Assembly: GCA_913064775.1 (NCBI GenBank)
Contig: CAJYAD010000008.1
Location: forward strand, 62,001 to 126,000
Direction of reading: 5' to 3'
DNA length: 64,000 nucleotides
Source of the DNA: an uncultured Albidovulum sp.
GTDB taxonomy: Bacteria > Pseudomonadota > Alphaproteobacteria > Rhodobacterales > Rhodobacteraceae
Both the position numbers and the translations under genes were made by a program. This document shows, in pieces, positions 39,206 through 48,400 of the stretch (positions are counted from its first letter, which is position 1; each line of letters begins with the position of its first letter). The notes under the pieces were generated by a model. The model had not been told where the DNA came from. It did not search any database and saw only the letters and a list, made by a program, of their open reading frames with translations.

Positions 39206-40944
39206 GCCTTGATCCGATCACCCTGTCGGTCATCCAGGCCGGGTTGCAGCAGGTCTGCGACGAGATGGACCTGAGCTTTTCGCGCGCCGCCTTCTCGCCG
39301 GTCATCGCCGAGGCGAACGACCGTTCGGACGGGATCTACGCGGCCGAGGACGGGGCGCTGATCGCCCAGGGCGGGGGGGGGCTGCCGGTCTTCGTGGGCA
39401 CCATGCAGGCCTCGACCGCGACGCTGATCGAAATGATCGCCAAAGGCACGGCGGCAACACCGAAACCGGGCGACGTCTACATCGTCAACGATCCCTACCT
39501 GGGCGGCACGCATCTGATGGATGTGCGCTTTGCCAAGCCCTTCTACCGCGACGGCCGGATTTTCTGCTGGCTGTCGAACACCGGCCACTGGCCCGATACC
39601 GGCGGCGCCGTGCCCGGGGGATTTTCGGCCTCGGCCACGGCGGTGGAACAGGAAGGCCTGCGCCTGCCGCCGGTGCGGCTGTTCAAGCAGGGCACGCTGG
39701 ACGCCGAGATCTATGCGATCATCTGCTCGAACATCCGCGTGGCCGACCAGCGCATCGGCGACGTGAAGGCCCAGGCCGCCGCGCTGATGGTGGGCGAGGA
39801 ACGGCTGGGCGCGCTGCTCGACCGGTACGGCGACGCCACGGTGAGCGAAGCGATCGCCGAGTTGCGCACCCGCGCCGCCACCCAGATGCGCGCCTTCATC
39901 GCCGCGATCCCCGAGGGCGTTCACCAAGGCCGGGCGATGATCGACAGCGACGGCGTGGTGAATGAGCCGCTGGAGATCCGGCTGTCCGTCACCCGGCAGG
40001 GCGCCGATCTTCTGTTCGATTTCACCGGCTCCTCGGCGCCCTGCGCGGGGCCGATGAATTCGGTGAAGGCGACGACGCTCAGCTCGGTCTACCTCGCGAT
40101 GCGACATATCTTTCCCGAGGTTCCGATCAGCGCCGGCGCCTTCGTGCCGCTGATCGTGACGGGGATTGAGGGCAGCTTCCTGGATGCCCGCTACCCGCGG
40201 CCGGTCTCGGGCTGTGCGGCCGAAGTGAGCCAGCGCATCGCCGAGGCCGTCTTTGCCGCGCTGGTGACCGCCCTGCCCGACCGCGTGACTGCCGCGCCCG
40301 CCGGCACCTCGGGCAATTTCGCGCTGGGCGGGCACGACCCGGCGCGCGGGCGCGACTTCGTCATGTATCAGCTTTCGGGCGGCGGCTATGGCGGCAATGC
40401 GGGTCACGACGGGCTGTCGAACGGGTGTTCGACCATCGGGATTTCCAAGGCGCCGCCGGTCGAGATCATGGAGCAGCAGTTTCCCGTGCTCTACCACCAC
40501 TACGCCCTGCACGAGGGATCGGGCGGGGCGGGGCGGCACCGTGGCGGCTTTGGGCTGGATTATCTGCTGGAACTGCGCCGCGGCGATGCCCGGGCCAGCT
40601 TCGTGATGGATCACGGGCGCTTCGGGCCGCAGGGCGCGCTGGGCGGCGCGGACGGCGCGGTGAACGCCGTCACGGTCTGGCGGGGTGGTCAGGCGATGAC
40701 GCCCGAGCATCTGTCGAAAGCGCAGGACATTGCGCTGGGACCCGGCGACCGGGTGCATGTACGCACCCCGGGCGGCGGCGGCTATGGCGATCCGCTGACG
40801 CGCGCCCCCGAAGCGGTGGCCGAAGATGTCCGCCTTGGCCGCTACACCAGCGCGCAGGCGCGCGATCTGTTCGGCGTGGCGCTGCAGGGCACCCCGCCCG
40901 CGCCGGACCTTGCCGAAACCGCGCGGCTGCGGGGCGGGCGGTAG
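39202..40944 (+). CDS. hyuB: Hydantoinase/oxoprolinase subunit B (HyuB)
   Basis: 580 aa from the ATG at 39202 in an ATGA overlap with hyuA. N terminus LDPITLSVIQAGLQQVCDEMDLSFSRAAFSPVIAEANDRSDG, then GDVYIVNDPYLGGTHLMDVR and GGAGRHRGGFGLDYLLEL near the C terminus, and TPGGGGYGDPLTRAPEAVAED. The two subunits form the ATP-dependent enzyme. Substrate not determined. Confidence 0.93.
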   Translation: MSLDPITLSVIQAGLQQVCDEMDLSFSRAAFSPVIAEANDRSDGIYAAEDGALIAQGGGGLPVFVGTMQASTATLIEMIAKGTAATPKPGDVYIVNDPYLGGTHLMDVRFAKPFYRDGRIFCWLSNTGHWPDTGGAVPGGFSASATAVEQEGLRLPPVRLFKQGTLDAEIYAIICSNIRVADQRIGDVKAQAAALMVGEERLGALLDRYGDATVSEAIAELRTRAATQMRAFIAAIPEGVHQGRAMIDSDGVVNEPLEIRLSVTRQGADLLFDFTGSSAPCAGPMNSVKATTLSSVYLAMRHIFPEVPISAGAFVPLIVTGIEGSFLDARYPRPVSGCAAEVSQRIAEAVFAALVTALPDRVTAAPAGTSGNFALGGHDPARGRDFVMYQLSGGGYGGNAGHDGLSNGCSTIGISKAPPVEIMEQQFPVLYHHYALHEGSGGAGRHRGGFGLDYLLELRRGDARASFVMDHGRFGPQGALGGADGAVNAVTVWRGGQAMTPEHLSKAQDIALGPGDRVHVRTPGGGGYGDPLTRAPEAVAEDVRLGRYTSAQARDLFGVALQGTPPAPDLAETARLRGGR

Positions 40945-40992
40945 CGAACGCGGGCGCGCCGGACCGGGCCGCGCAAGCTGCGCGTGGCGATC

Positions 40993-41048
40993 TCGGCGGC
41001 GGGGGCTCTGCCCCCTGCACCCCCGGGATATTTTCGCCAGAGTGAAAG
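40993..41048 (+). repeat. Dispersed intergenic element, full copy
   Basis: Hairpin GGGGGC (41001-41006) TCT GCCCCC (41010-41015), then TGCACCCCCGGGATATTTTC and an AGTGAAAG end. It lies between the convergent hyuB and GT2 genes. Confidence 0.85.
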
Positions 41049-41106
41049 CAATGGGCGCGCTGCGCGCTTCGTCTCGGCGCAAGATCAGGCCGTTCAGGGC
41101 GGCGCG

Positions 41107-41997
41107 TCAGCTGAGGTCGAGGATCCGATCGGGCCGGGCCCGGCGCAGCGCAAGGTCGCGCAGCGCCATCAGGTTGCCCCGCAGCCGGCCGCGCCGGTCG
41201 ATCCAGGGTTCGGGCCGGATCGCGTGCAGCAGGTTGGCCGCCATATTGCCCAGCATCAGCCGCAGCGCGCGGCGCGGTGCCATCGTGCCCTTGGCGATCA
41301 GATAGGCCGGATTGGCGATCTGCGAATAGCCCAGCTTGACCCCGGGCGTGCGCCCCGACTTGCTGCCCAGATGCACGCCGCGCAGGGCCTCGGACCGCAC
41401 CACGCGGCCATGGGCCGCGAGGCGGCGCGAGAAATCCACGTCTTCAAGCCAGGCATAGAGTGGCAGCGCCTCATCGAAGCGCAGGCGGTGTTCGAGCACT
41501 GGCCGGGCCCGCACCGCCATGTTGCAGCCATAGCCGTTGTAGGCCTCGGTAAGACCGCCGTCCCCGGTCCCAGTCCCGCCCCCGGCCCCGGCCTGCAGCC
41601 GTGCCAGCCCTTCGCGGTAGTCGTAGCCGGGGCCGCTGATGCCGTCGGCCAGCACCCGCCCGGTGGCCACCGCCACCTCGGGGTGATCCCGGAACAGCTG
41701 CACGGTTTGCGCGACATAATCCGGCGCCATCAGGAAATCGTCGTCGAGCAGAAGCAGCACGTCCTCGGGGCCCAGCATCTCGATCGCGCGGTTGCGCTGC
41801 ACCGAGGCGCCCTTCTGGCCGGTCACCACCATGCAGGGAAATGGCAGATCCTCCAGCGCGCGCTCATCCACGTCCTCGGCGCCCGAGACCGAAACCACCA
41901 CGAAATCCGGCAGCCGTGTCTGGCGGGTAATATCGTGCAGCACTTCGGACAGCAGCGCAGGGCGGCCCGCCGTGGGAATGGCCAGAACCAGTCTCAT
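41107..41997 (-). CDS. Glycosyltransferase family 2
   Basis: 296 aa from the ATG at 41997 (AAAGG upstream). GT-A fold: MRLVLAIPTAGRPALLSEVL, then VTGQKGASVQRNRAIEMLG, the acidic metal-binding DDD in LLLLDDDFLMAPDYV, and AWLEDVDFSRRLAAHG as the ED motif. It probably adds a sugar to the lipid-linked repeat unit of the polysaccharide made by this locus. First gene of the surface-polysaccharide region. Confidence 0.9.
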   Translation of the reverse strand: MRLVLAIPTAGRPALLSEVLHDITRQTRLPDFVVVSVSGAEDVDERALEDLPFPCMVVTGQKGASVQRNRAIEMLGPEDVLLLLDDDFLMAPDYVAQTVQLFRDHPEVAVATGRVLADGISGPGYDYREGLARLQAGAGGGTGTGDGGLTEAYNGYGCNMAVRARPVLEHRLRFDEALPLYAWLEDVDFSRRLAAHGRVVRSEALRGVHLGSKSGRTPGVKLGYSQIANPAYLIAKGTMAPRRALRLMLGNMAANLLHAIRPEPWIDRRGRLRGNLMALRDLALRRARPDRILDLS

Positions 41998-42159
41998 TTT
42001 CGCCACCTTTCGCTGGTCAGACTTCAGAAAGACCGGGAACGATGCAAGACGATTTTCATGTACTTGCGGGCTGATTGCCATGGCGTCCTCGCGTGGGATG
42101 AAAATGGAAGCAATCCGCGGGACACACGCCCCGGGTATCGGACAGGTGGAGGACTAGCC

Positions 42160-42300
42160 ATGGCGATGATCGACGACCGCAGCGCGACGGCGCCCTGTCC
42201 CGCCTGGATGGCAAGATTGTCCGACGTGACGCTGCGGCGCCTGGTGATCGGCGGTTGCGCGCTATGCTGGGTGGGCGTGGCGATCGCGGTCTTCGCCTGA
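42160..42300 (+). CDS. Small single-pass membrane protein (46 aa)
   Basis: 46 aa, ATG at 42160 with GGAGG seven bases upstream. A charged N-terminal half (MAMIDDRSATAPCPAWMARL) is followed by one hydrophobic segment LVIGGCALCWVGVAIAVF. The good ribosome site and hydrophobic end support a real gene. It lies between the GT2 and sugar-transferase genes but on the other strand; the function is unknown. Confidence 0.5.
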   Translation: MAMIDDRSATAPCPAWMARLSDVTLRRLVIGGCALCWVGVAIAVFA

Positions 42301-42325
42301 AATGGGGCATTGGGCAGGGGATCTC

Positions 42326-43027
42326 CTATATGGCACCTTCACGGACGAGCACGACGCGCACCGTCCGACAGAGCACCCAAAGATCGCCCCTGAAACTGCG
42401 GTTGCGCACATAGGCCACGTCGATCTCGACCCGCTGGGCATAGGTCGTCGTGCTGCGGCCGCTGACCTGCCACACCCCCGTCAGCCCCGGCCGGACCGAA
42501 AGGTAATCGGCAAAGCGCTGGCCGTAGTGGACGCTTTCGTCCTCAACGATCGGGCGCGGCCCGACAAGGGACATCTCTCCGCGCAACACGTTGAAAAGTT
42601 GGGGAAGTTCGTCAAGGCTGGTCCGGCGCAGGAAATGGCCGATGCAGGACACCCGCGGATCTGCGGACAGCTTGTGCGTCTCGTCCCATTCCCGACGCGC
42701 GACCGGATCGCTTGCCAGCAGATGCTGAAGACGGGCTTCCGCGTCGGGTACCATGGTGCGGAATTTCAGGCAGCGGAACGGGTGACCGCCGCGCCCCACG
42801 CGGGTGTGGCCGAAGAAAATCGGCCGGCCCTCGGTCACCAGAAGCGCCGCGGCGACCAGAATCAGGAACGGCGCGAAGAACACCAGCAGCAATGCCGCCA
42901 CAAGCCGGTCGAAGACCCGCTTCGACACAGGATCGCGCAACCTGCGCAGGTCAGTCTCCAACATCTTCGCCGGAGCGATCAACGCCCGGCCGCGCCCCGC
43001 AACGCGAGGTTCGGATACATCACTCAT
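42326..43027 (-). CDS. Polyprenyl-phosphate sugar-phosphate transferase (ExoY/WcaJ type)
   Basis: 233 aa from the ATG at 43027. It starts repeat-unit synthesis by moving a sugar-1-phosphate onto undecaprenyl phosphate. One membrane hairpin (DRLVAALLLVFFAPFLILVA) and the cytoplasmic catalytic domain: CLKFRTMVPDAEARL, RRTSLDELPQLFNVLRGEMS, LVGPRPIVEDESVHYGQRF, and LSVRPGLTGVWQVSGRSTTT. The length matches the short ExoY type without the extra N-terminal domain of WcaJ. Alternative ATG codons lie at 43057 and 43111. Confidence 0.93.
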   Translation of the reverse strand: MSDVSEPRVAGRGRALIAPAKMLETDLRRLRDPVSKRVFDRLVAALLLVFFAPFLILVAAALLVTEGRPIFFGHTRVGRGGHPFRCLKFRTMVPDAEARLQHLLASDPVARREWDETHKLSADPRVSCIGHFLRRTSLDELPQLFNVLRGEMSLVGPRPIVEDESVHYGQRFADYLSVRPGLTGVWQVSGRSTTTYAQRVEIDVAYVRNRSFRGDLWVLCRTVRVVLVREGAI

Positions 43028-43380
43028 ACTTTTCCAAGCCGGAAACCGGCCCCCCATCGGCTTACACCACCGAATCACACCCAGCTTCCCTGATAGGGGG
43101 TCAGGGCACATCTGCGTGAGCGAAGAGTTGGTAAATGTTTGTTTCTCGATGGGAAACAGACGCTGACCGCTTGAGTGGAAAAACCATCAAACTACTGTCT
43201 ATAAACGATTTATCCATGAATTGAGGCACTTGGCCGCAGGCGAGGCGGGCCTTGTCTTTTCATGCCCTCGCGCGGCCCCATTGCCGTCACCGGGGCGATC
43301 CGTGGATACTGCCCGTGGCCCGTCGGGCCGACCGGACCGAAACCGGCCGTCCTTTGGCGCCGGAGATCTTGCGAGGCAGA
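43028..43380. other. 353-base divergent intergenic region upstream of the flippase gene
   Basis: More AT-rich than its flanks (especially 43125-43235). It holds GTTTC-N7-GAAAC (43141-43157), and the 10-mer GGGAAACAGA (43151-43160) that recurs at 45085-45094 upstream of the NRPS-PKS. No gene was found here; shadow frames crossing it lack family resemblance. Promoters for both flanking genes are expected within it. Confidence 0.55.
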
Positions 43381-44898
43381 GTGACGCGCAGCTCGGATCA
43401 GCCCCAGGGGGCGCCCCGCCAGAAGGGCGGTTCAGGCGCCATCGGTGGTGGCCTCTGGACCATGTTGGAGCGGGTTCTGTCCCAGGGCACGCAGCTGGTC
43501 ATATTCGTGGTGGCGGCCCATCTTCTCAGCCCGGCAGAGTTCGGTGTTTTCGCGTTGGTTTCGGCCTGTGCAATCTTGATGCTGCGGGTGTCCGAGGCCT
43601 CTTGGGCGCCCTACATCATGTCCTGGTCCGGCGACGCGAAGGTGCCGCGCCAGGTGGTGATGGTCTCGATCTGGTCGGGGCTGGCGCTGGCGGCCGCCGG
43701 CGCGCTTGGGGCGCTGGCGCTGCCACTTTTCGGGGCGGACGCCGCGACAAGCCAGCTGGTGGCTCTGTTCTCGGCCTGGGTGTTTCTGGCCACGGTTTCC
43801 TCGGCCCAGAAGGGGATGTTGATCTGGCAGGGCGGTCTGCGCGCCTCGGCCCTGTGCGAGATCCTGGGCGATCTGATCGGCATGGCGGTGGCGGTGGCGG
43901 CGCTTTACGCGGGCTGGGGTGTCTTCGCGCTGGCCTTCGGGCGGCTGGCTTTTCAGGCCACGCATCTGGTGCTCAGCTTCGCCTTCACCCGGTCGGCGCC
44001 GCTGCCGGGAATGCGCGGGGCTGCGCTGGCGGATCTGTGGGCCTACACCCGGCAAAGCTTTACCTCGCGGATGATCGCGAACATCCGACTATATGTCGCG
44101 ACCTTCCTGATCGGCGGCTTTCTGGGGCCGGCGGCCGTGGGCTATTACCGCGCCGCGCAACGGCTGGTGGGATCGGTCGCCGAGGTCATCGGCCAACCCG
44201 CCCTGATCCTGGCCTGGAACCTATTTCGCCGCGCCCGCGACGCGGCCCCCGGCACTGCCCCTGGCACCGCCGGTTTCCAAGCGGTGGCGCGGGTGTTCTT
44301 TCCGGCCCTGCTGGCGATCAGCGTGCCGGTGTTCATCTGGCTGGTGCTGATGGGCGAGGATCTGATCAAGGGCCTTCTGGGTCCGACATGGCTGCCGGCG
44401 CTGCCGGTGGTCGCGGTGCTTGCCCTGTCGCGCGGGATTGCCGCCCTGGGTGTCGCGACCGAGCCGGTGCTGTCTCTGGCCGGAGAGATCCGGCGCATGC
44501 CGCTGTTCAGCCTGCTATTTTTGATCGCCACCGTCGCGCTGACATTGCTGGCCGCGCCCTTCGGGCTGATGGCGGTGGCCTGGGCGCAGGCGGCGGTGGC
44601 CGCGGTGATGATGGGCGCGTCCATGGTCTTGATGCAGCGCCACGGTGGGATCGACTGGCGCGGCGTCGGCGCCGTGTCCTGGCGGCTGATCGCGCCGATG
44701 CTGGTGGGCTCGGCCATGCTGCTGTGGGTGCGCGATTGGGCGATCTTCGCCAGTGCGCCGCCGCTGGCACGGGCCTTCGCGGCGCTGATACCGGCACTGC
44801 CGGTCTATCTGCTGGCGCTGGCGCTGGCGCTGCCCGACCTGCGCGTCCTGGCACGGGCGCGGCTGGCCCGGCTGCGCGGCCCGGCGCTCGACGCCTGA
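43381..44898 (+). CDS. Wzx-like polysaccharide flippase
   Basis: 505 aa from a GTG at 43381 with GAGG four bases upstream. Twelve to fourteen hydrophobic segments with the layout of the PST/MATE-type exporters: TMLERVLSQGTQLVIFVVAA, FGVFALVSACAILMLRVSEA, then LGPAAVGYYRAAQRLVGSVAEVIGQ in the middle. It would move lipid-linked repeat units across the inner membrane. A downstream stretch (ALPDLRVLARARLARLRG) is basic. It stands ahead of the NRPS-PKS genes on the same strand, separated by a 410-base gap. Confidence 0.88.
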   Translation: MTRSSDQPQGAPRQKGGSGAIGGGLWTMLERVLSQGTQLVIFVVAAHLLSPAEFGVFALVSACAILMLRVSEASWAPYIMSWSGDAKVPRQVVMVSIWSGLALAAAGALGALALPLFGADAATSQLVALFSAWVFLATVSSAQKGMLIWQGGLRASALCEILGDLIGMAVAVAALYAGWGVFALAFGRLAFQATHLVLSFAFTRSAPLPGMRGAALADLWAYTRQSFTSRMIANIRLYVATFLIGGFLGPAAVGYYRAAQRLVGSVAEVIGQPALILAWNLFRRARDAAPGTAPGTAGFQAVARVFFPALLAISVPVFIWLVLMGEDLIKGLLGPTWLPALPVVAVLALSRGIAALGVATEPVLSLAGEIRRMPLFSLLFLIATVALTLLAAPFGLMAVAWAQAAVAAVMMGASMVLMQRHGGIDWRGVGAVSWRLIAPMLVGSAMLLWVRDWAIFASAPPLARAFAALIPALPVYLLALALALPDLRVLARARLARLRGPALDA

Positions 44899-45085
44899 GC
44901 TTGCGAATCTGTCTGCGCGAGCCGCCTGTGCCGCGCCGGGCGGCCCCAGCCGGATTGTCGCCGTTCAGGCAACGATCCGCGGCGAACTGCGCATCGTTTC
45001 CCGGATACCTGAAATTTTGCACTGAAATGGGAATATTTAGCCTAAAAGAGAATTTTGCCGCCAAATGCCTCATCTGATAACCTCG

Positions 45086-45102
45086 GGAAACAGATCGTTT
45101 CC
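45086..45102. promoter_or_regulatory. Inverted repeat upstream of the NRPS-PKS, candidate operator
   Basis: Perfect GGAAAC-AGATC-GTTTCC. The 10-mer GGGAAACAGA starting at 45085 also occurs upstream of the flippase gene (43151), so one regulator may bind both. Confidence 0.4.
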
Positions 45103-45189
45103 GCCATGATCGAAAACCTCCGGCCTTCTTTAACTTATTAATTATTTAACAAATGCTTAAACAAAAACCGAAACGCGGCGTTGCAAAAC

Positions 45190-45202
45190 GCGAAACGTTC
45201 GC
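45190..45202. promoter_or_regulatory. Inverted repeat next to the NRPS-PKS promoter
   Basis: Perfect GCGAA-ACG-TTCGC, 14 bases upstream of the -35 box. Its place fits an activator or repressor site. Confidence 0.3.
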
Positions 45203-45215
45203 CGAGCGGGCCATG

Positions 45216-45243
45216 TTGACAGGTTTCGCAATCGGCAAATACT
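45216..45243 (+). promoter_or_regulatory. Candidate NRPS-PKS promoter
   Basis: Exact -35 consensus TTGACA (45216-45221), 16 bases, then AATACT (45238-45243). A start near 45250 would give a leader of about 60 bases before the small ORF at 45309. Confidence 0.5.
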
Positions 45244-45308
45244 CGCCAACTGATGGTGAGCCCTCTCAATTATTTGCGATGGGGCGGCCATTTAGGGGAG
45301 TGCGAGTA

Positions 45309-45404
45309 ATGGGTGCAACGGAAAGGCTTCGCGATCCGCCGGCAAAACCGGCGGCGGCGGTGACGATCCGTGCCACTCGCCAGGCCAGCGGGGCGCGTCG
45401 ATGA
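45309..45404 (+). CDS. Possible 31 aa upstream ORF coupled to the NRPS-PKS
   Basis: MGATERLRDPPAKPAAAVTI and 11 further residues, basic and Ala-rich. The ATG at 45309 has GGGGAG eight bases upstream, and the stop overlaps the NRPS-PKS ATG as ATGA. The NRPS-PKS has no clear ribosome site of its own, so reading this ORF may be needed to translate it. A longer version from 45153 is possible but begins upstream of the proposed promoter. No similarity recognised. Confidence 0.4.
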   Translation: MGATERLRDPPAKPAAAVTIRATRQASGARR

Positions 45405-48400
45405 TCGATGCAAAGCTGCGCCGCCGCGCCGATCGCGGACTCTGGCCGCTGTTTGCCGCGCAGGTCGCGGCGCGGCCTGACGCGCCTGCGCTGCTGACAG
45501 AAGCAGGCCCGACAAGCTATCGCGCGCTGGCCGACCGGGCCGAGGCGATCGCCGCCGCGCTGGCCGCAAGCGGGGTGCGGCGCGGCGACTATGTGGCGCT
45601 GCTGGCCTCTCGCGGGGCTGACGCGATCGCGGCGATGCTGGGCTGCTTGCGGGCGGGGGCGGCCTATGTGCCGCTCGATCCCACCCATGCGCCCGAACAG
45701 CTTGCCTTCATTGCCGGTGATCTGCCCTTTCGCGCCGCCCTGGTGACCCCGCGCCATGCGGCGCTGGCGCCTGCCACCCTGCCTGCGGATCTGCCGGTGC
45801 TGGCGCTGGACGCGGCGCTGATGCAGGGCAGGCCCAGCGCGCCCAGCGCCCCTGATCCGGGCTACGCGGGTGGGGATCCGGCCTATGTGATGTACACCTC
45901 GGGCACCACCGGCACGCCCAAGGGCGTGATCGTCGCGCAGCGCGGTGTCGCCGGCATCGCCCTGGCCCAGCCGATGCTGGACCCCGGCCCCGACGACCGC
46001 ATGCTGCATGCCGCAACGATCGCCGCCGACGGATCGACCTTCGAGATCTGGGGCGCGCTGCTGAACGGCGCCGCGCTGGCCGTCGTCGAGGCCGAAAAGC
46101 CCGCGCTGGACGAGATCGCCCGGGTGATGCGCCACCACCGGGTCACCTTCGCGCTGTGGTATGCGGGCCTGCATCATCTGATGATTGACCACCAGCTTTG
46201 TGCGTTCGAGAGCCTGCGCAAGACGGTCTCGGGCGGCGATACCGTCTCGCCCGCGCATATCCGCAAGCTGCAAGAAGCCTGGCCGCAGCTTGCCGTCATC
46301 AATGTCTTTGGCCCAACCGAGGCCACTGTGGTCAGCCTGGCCACGAAGATCACGCCCGACATGCTGGACGGCGCCGTGCCGATCGGCCGCCCGCTGGCGG
46401 GTGAAGAGGCCTTCGTCGTCGACGCGGCGCTGGCCCCCCTGCCGCGGGGCGCGACCGGGCAGTTGGTGCTGGCGGGGCTGGGGGTGGCGCTTGGCTATCA
46501 CGGCCGCCCCGACAGAACCGCCGCCGCCTTCGTCGAAGATCCGCGCCCCGGCCACCGGGGCACGGTCTATCTGACCGGCGATCTGGCGGTCGAAGGCCCG
46601 AACGGCGCCTTCCGCTTCCATGGCCGCGCCGACCGGATGGTGAAGCTGCACGGCCGACGGATTGAGCTGGACGGCATCGAACATGTCCTGCGTGCCGACC
46701 CGGAGGTGAACGAGGCCGTGGTCGAGGTGATCGACGTGGCCGGGGCAAAGCGGCTGGCCTGCGTGCTGCGCCCTGAAACCGGCGCCACCCAGGGCGCGGC
46801 TCAGGGCGCGGGCCCCGACGCCTTCGCCCGCGCCGTCCTGGCCCGGGCCGGGAGGCATCTGAACGCCACCGAACTGCCGCGACTGACGCGCGTGCTGGAC
46901 GCGCTGCCGATGACCGCCGCGGGCAAGATCGACCGCCCGGCGCTGCGCAAGCTTCTGGCTGCCACCGCCCCCGGCCGCGATCAGCCTCAGGCCCAGACCA
47001 GGCCCCTGCAGGAGATCAGGGCAACCATCGCCGCCGTCTGGGACGAGATCCTCGGCTGCGGGCCGCTATCCGATCAGGCGACTTTCTTCGATGCCGGCGG
47101 CTCGTCGCTGCAACTGATCAACGCCCATGCCGCGATTGAGGCAAGGCTGGGCGTGAAATTTCCGCTGACCGCAATGTTCGGCACGCCGCAACTGGGCGCC
47201 CTGGCCGCCAGCCTGGCCGATCTGCCCATGCGCGCCCGCCACGCCCCGCAGACCCGCGCGGCCTCGGGCGCGATCGCCATCGTCGGCCGGGCGGCGCGGC
47301 TGCCGGGGGCGCGGGATCTGGCCGGCCTGTGGCAGGCGATCCGTACCGGTGAAAGCCTGATCGAGACCTTCGCCTTCGAGGAGATGGAAGACGCCTTCAC
47401 CCCCGAAGAGCGCGCCCGCCCCAATTACGTCCGCGCCCGGGGGATCGTCGCCAACGCGGAATATTTCGACGCGAAATTCTTCGGCATCCTGCCCCGTGAC
47501 GCGGCCCAGATGGACCCTCAGGCGCGCGTCTTTCTGGAGCTGTGCCATGCCGCGCTGGAGGATGCGGGGCTGGATCCCGACCGCGCGCCCGGCCCGGTGG
47601 GCGTATTCGGCGGCGCCTCGCCCAGCACCTATCTGTGGCACAACCTGCTGGGCGACCCGGCCGCTGCCGACCGGCTGGCGACCGATTACCAACTGGCCAG
47701 CTTTCCCGCCGTTACCGGCAACACGCCCGACGCGCTGACCACGCGGGTCGCGCACAAGCTGGGGCTGACAGGTCCGGCGCTGAACATCGCCACCGCGTGC
47801 TCTACCTCTCTTGCCGCCATTGCCCAGGCCTGCACGGCGCTGCGCGCGCACCAATGCGACGCGGCTTTGGCGGGGGGGGTGTCGATCACCTTCCCGCAAA
47901 AGCGCGGCTATCTGGCGGTCGAGGGGGGGATGGCCTCGGCCGATGGGTTGTGCCGGCCGTTCGACGCCAAAGCTGATGGCACCGTCTTCAGTCAGGGCGC
48001 GGGCGTCGTGGTGCTGAAGCGGCTGGAAGAGGCGCAGGCGGCGGGCGACCATATCCTGGGCGTGATCCGGGGCATCGGGATCAACAACGACGGCGCTGGC
48101 AAGATCGCCTTCGCCGCGCCCTCGGTCAGTGGTCAGGCGGCGGCGATCGAAATGGCGCAGCAAGACGCCGGGATCGATCCCGCGACGATCAGTTACGTCG
48201 AATGCCACGGCACCGCGACGCCGCTGGGCGACCCGATCGAGGTGGCGGGGCTGGCGCGGGCCTTCGGGGCGGGCTTGCCGGGCGCCTGCGCGCTGGGGTC
48301 GATCAAGGGCAACCTCGGCCATCTGGACGCGGCGTCGGGGGTGATGGGCCTGCTGAAGACCACGCTGATGTTCGAGGCGGGCGAAATTCCCCCGGTGGCG

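Larger units (their letters stand above)
44899..45308. other. 410-base AT-rich region between flippase and NRPS-PKS genes
   Basis: Strikingly AT-rich (for example TTATTAATTATTTAACAAATG around 45135), unlike the high-GC surroundings. Holds GGAAAC-N5-GTTTCC (45086-45102), GCGAA-ACG-TTCGC (45190-45202) and a good sigma-70-like promoter at 45216. An in-frame ATG at 45153 lies upstream of that promoter. No convincing gene before 45309. Confidence 0.6.

Noticed and set aside
42052-42105. 8 bp inverted repeat ATTTTCAT / ATGAAAAT between the GT2 gene and the small membrane gene
   Set aside because: Arms are short and 38 bases apart, so chance is likely; no link to a promoter could be shown.
43221-45077. 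618-codon open frame overlapping the flippase gene
   Set aside because: Gly/Arg-rich shadow of the flippase in another frame; no membrane pattern or known motif.
45153-45308. Longer version of the ORF upstream of the NRPS-PKS (start at 45153)
   Set aside because: Its start lies upstream of the best promoter (45216-45243) and lacks a good ribosome site; only the shorter 45309 version was kept, at low confidence.
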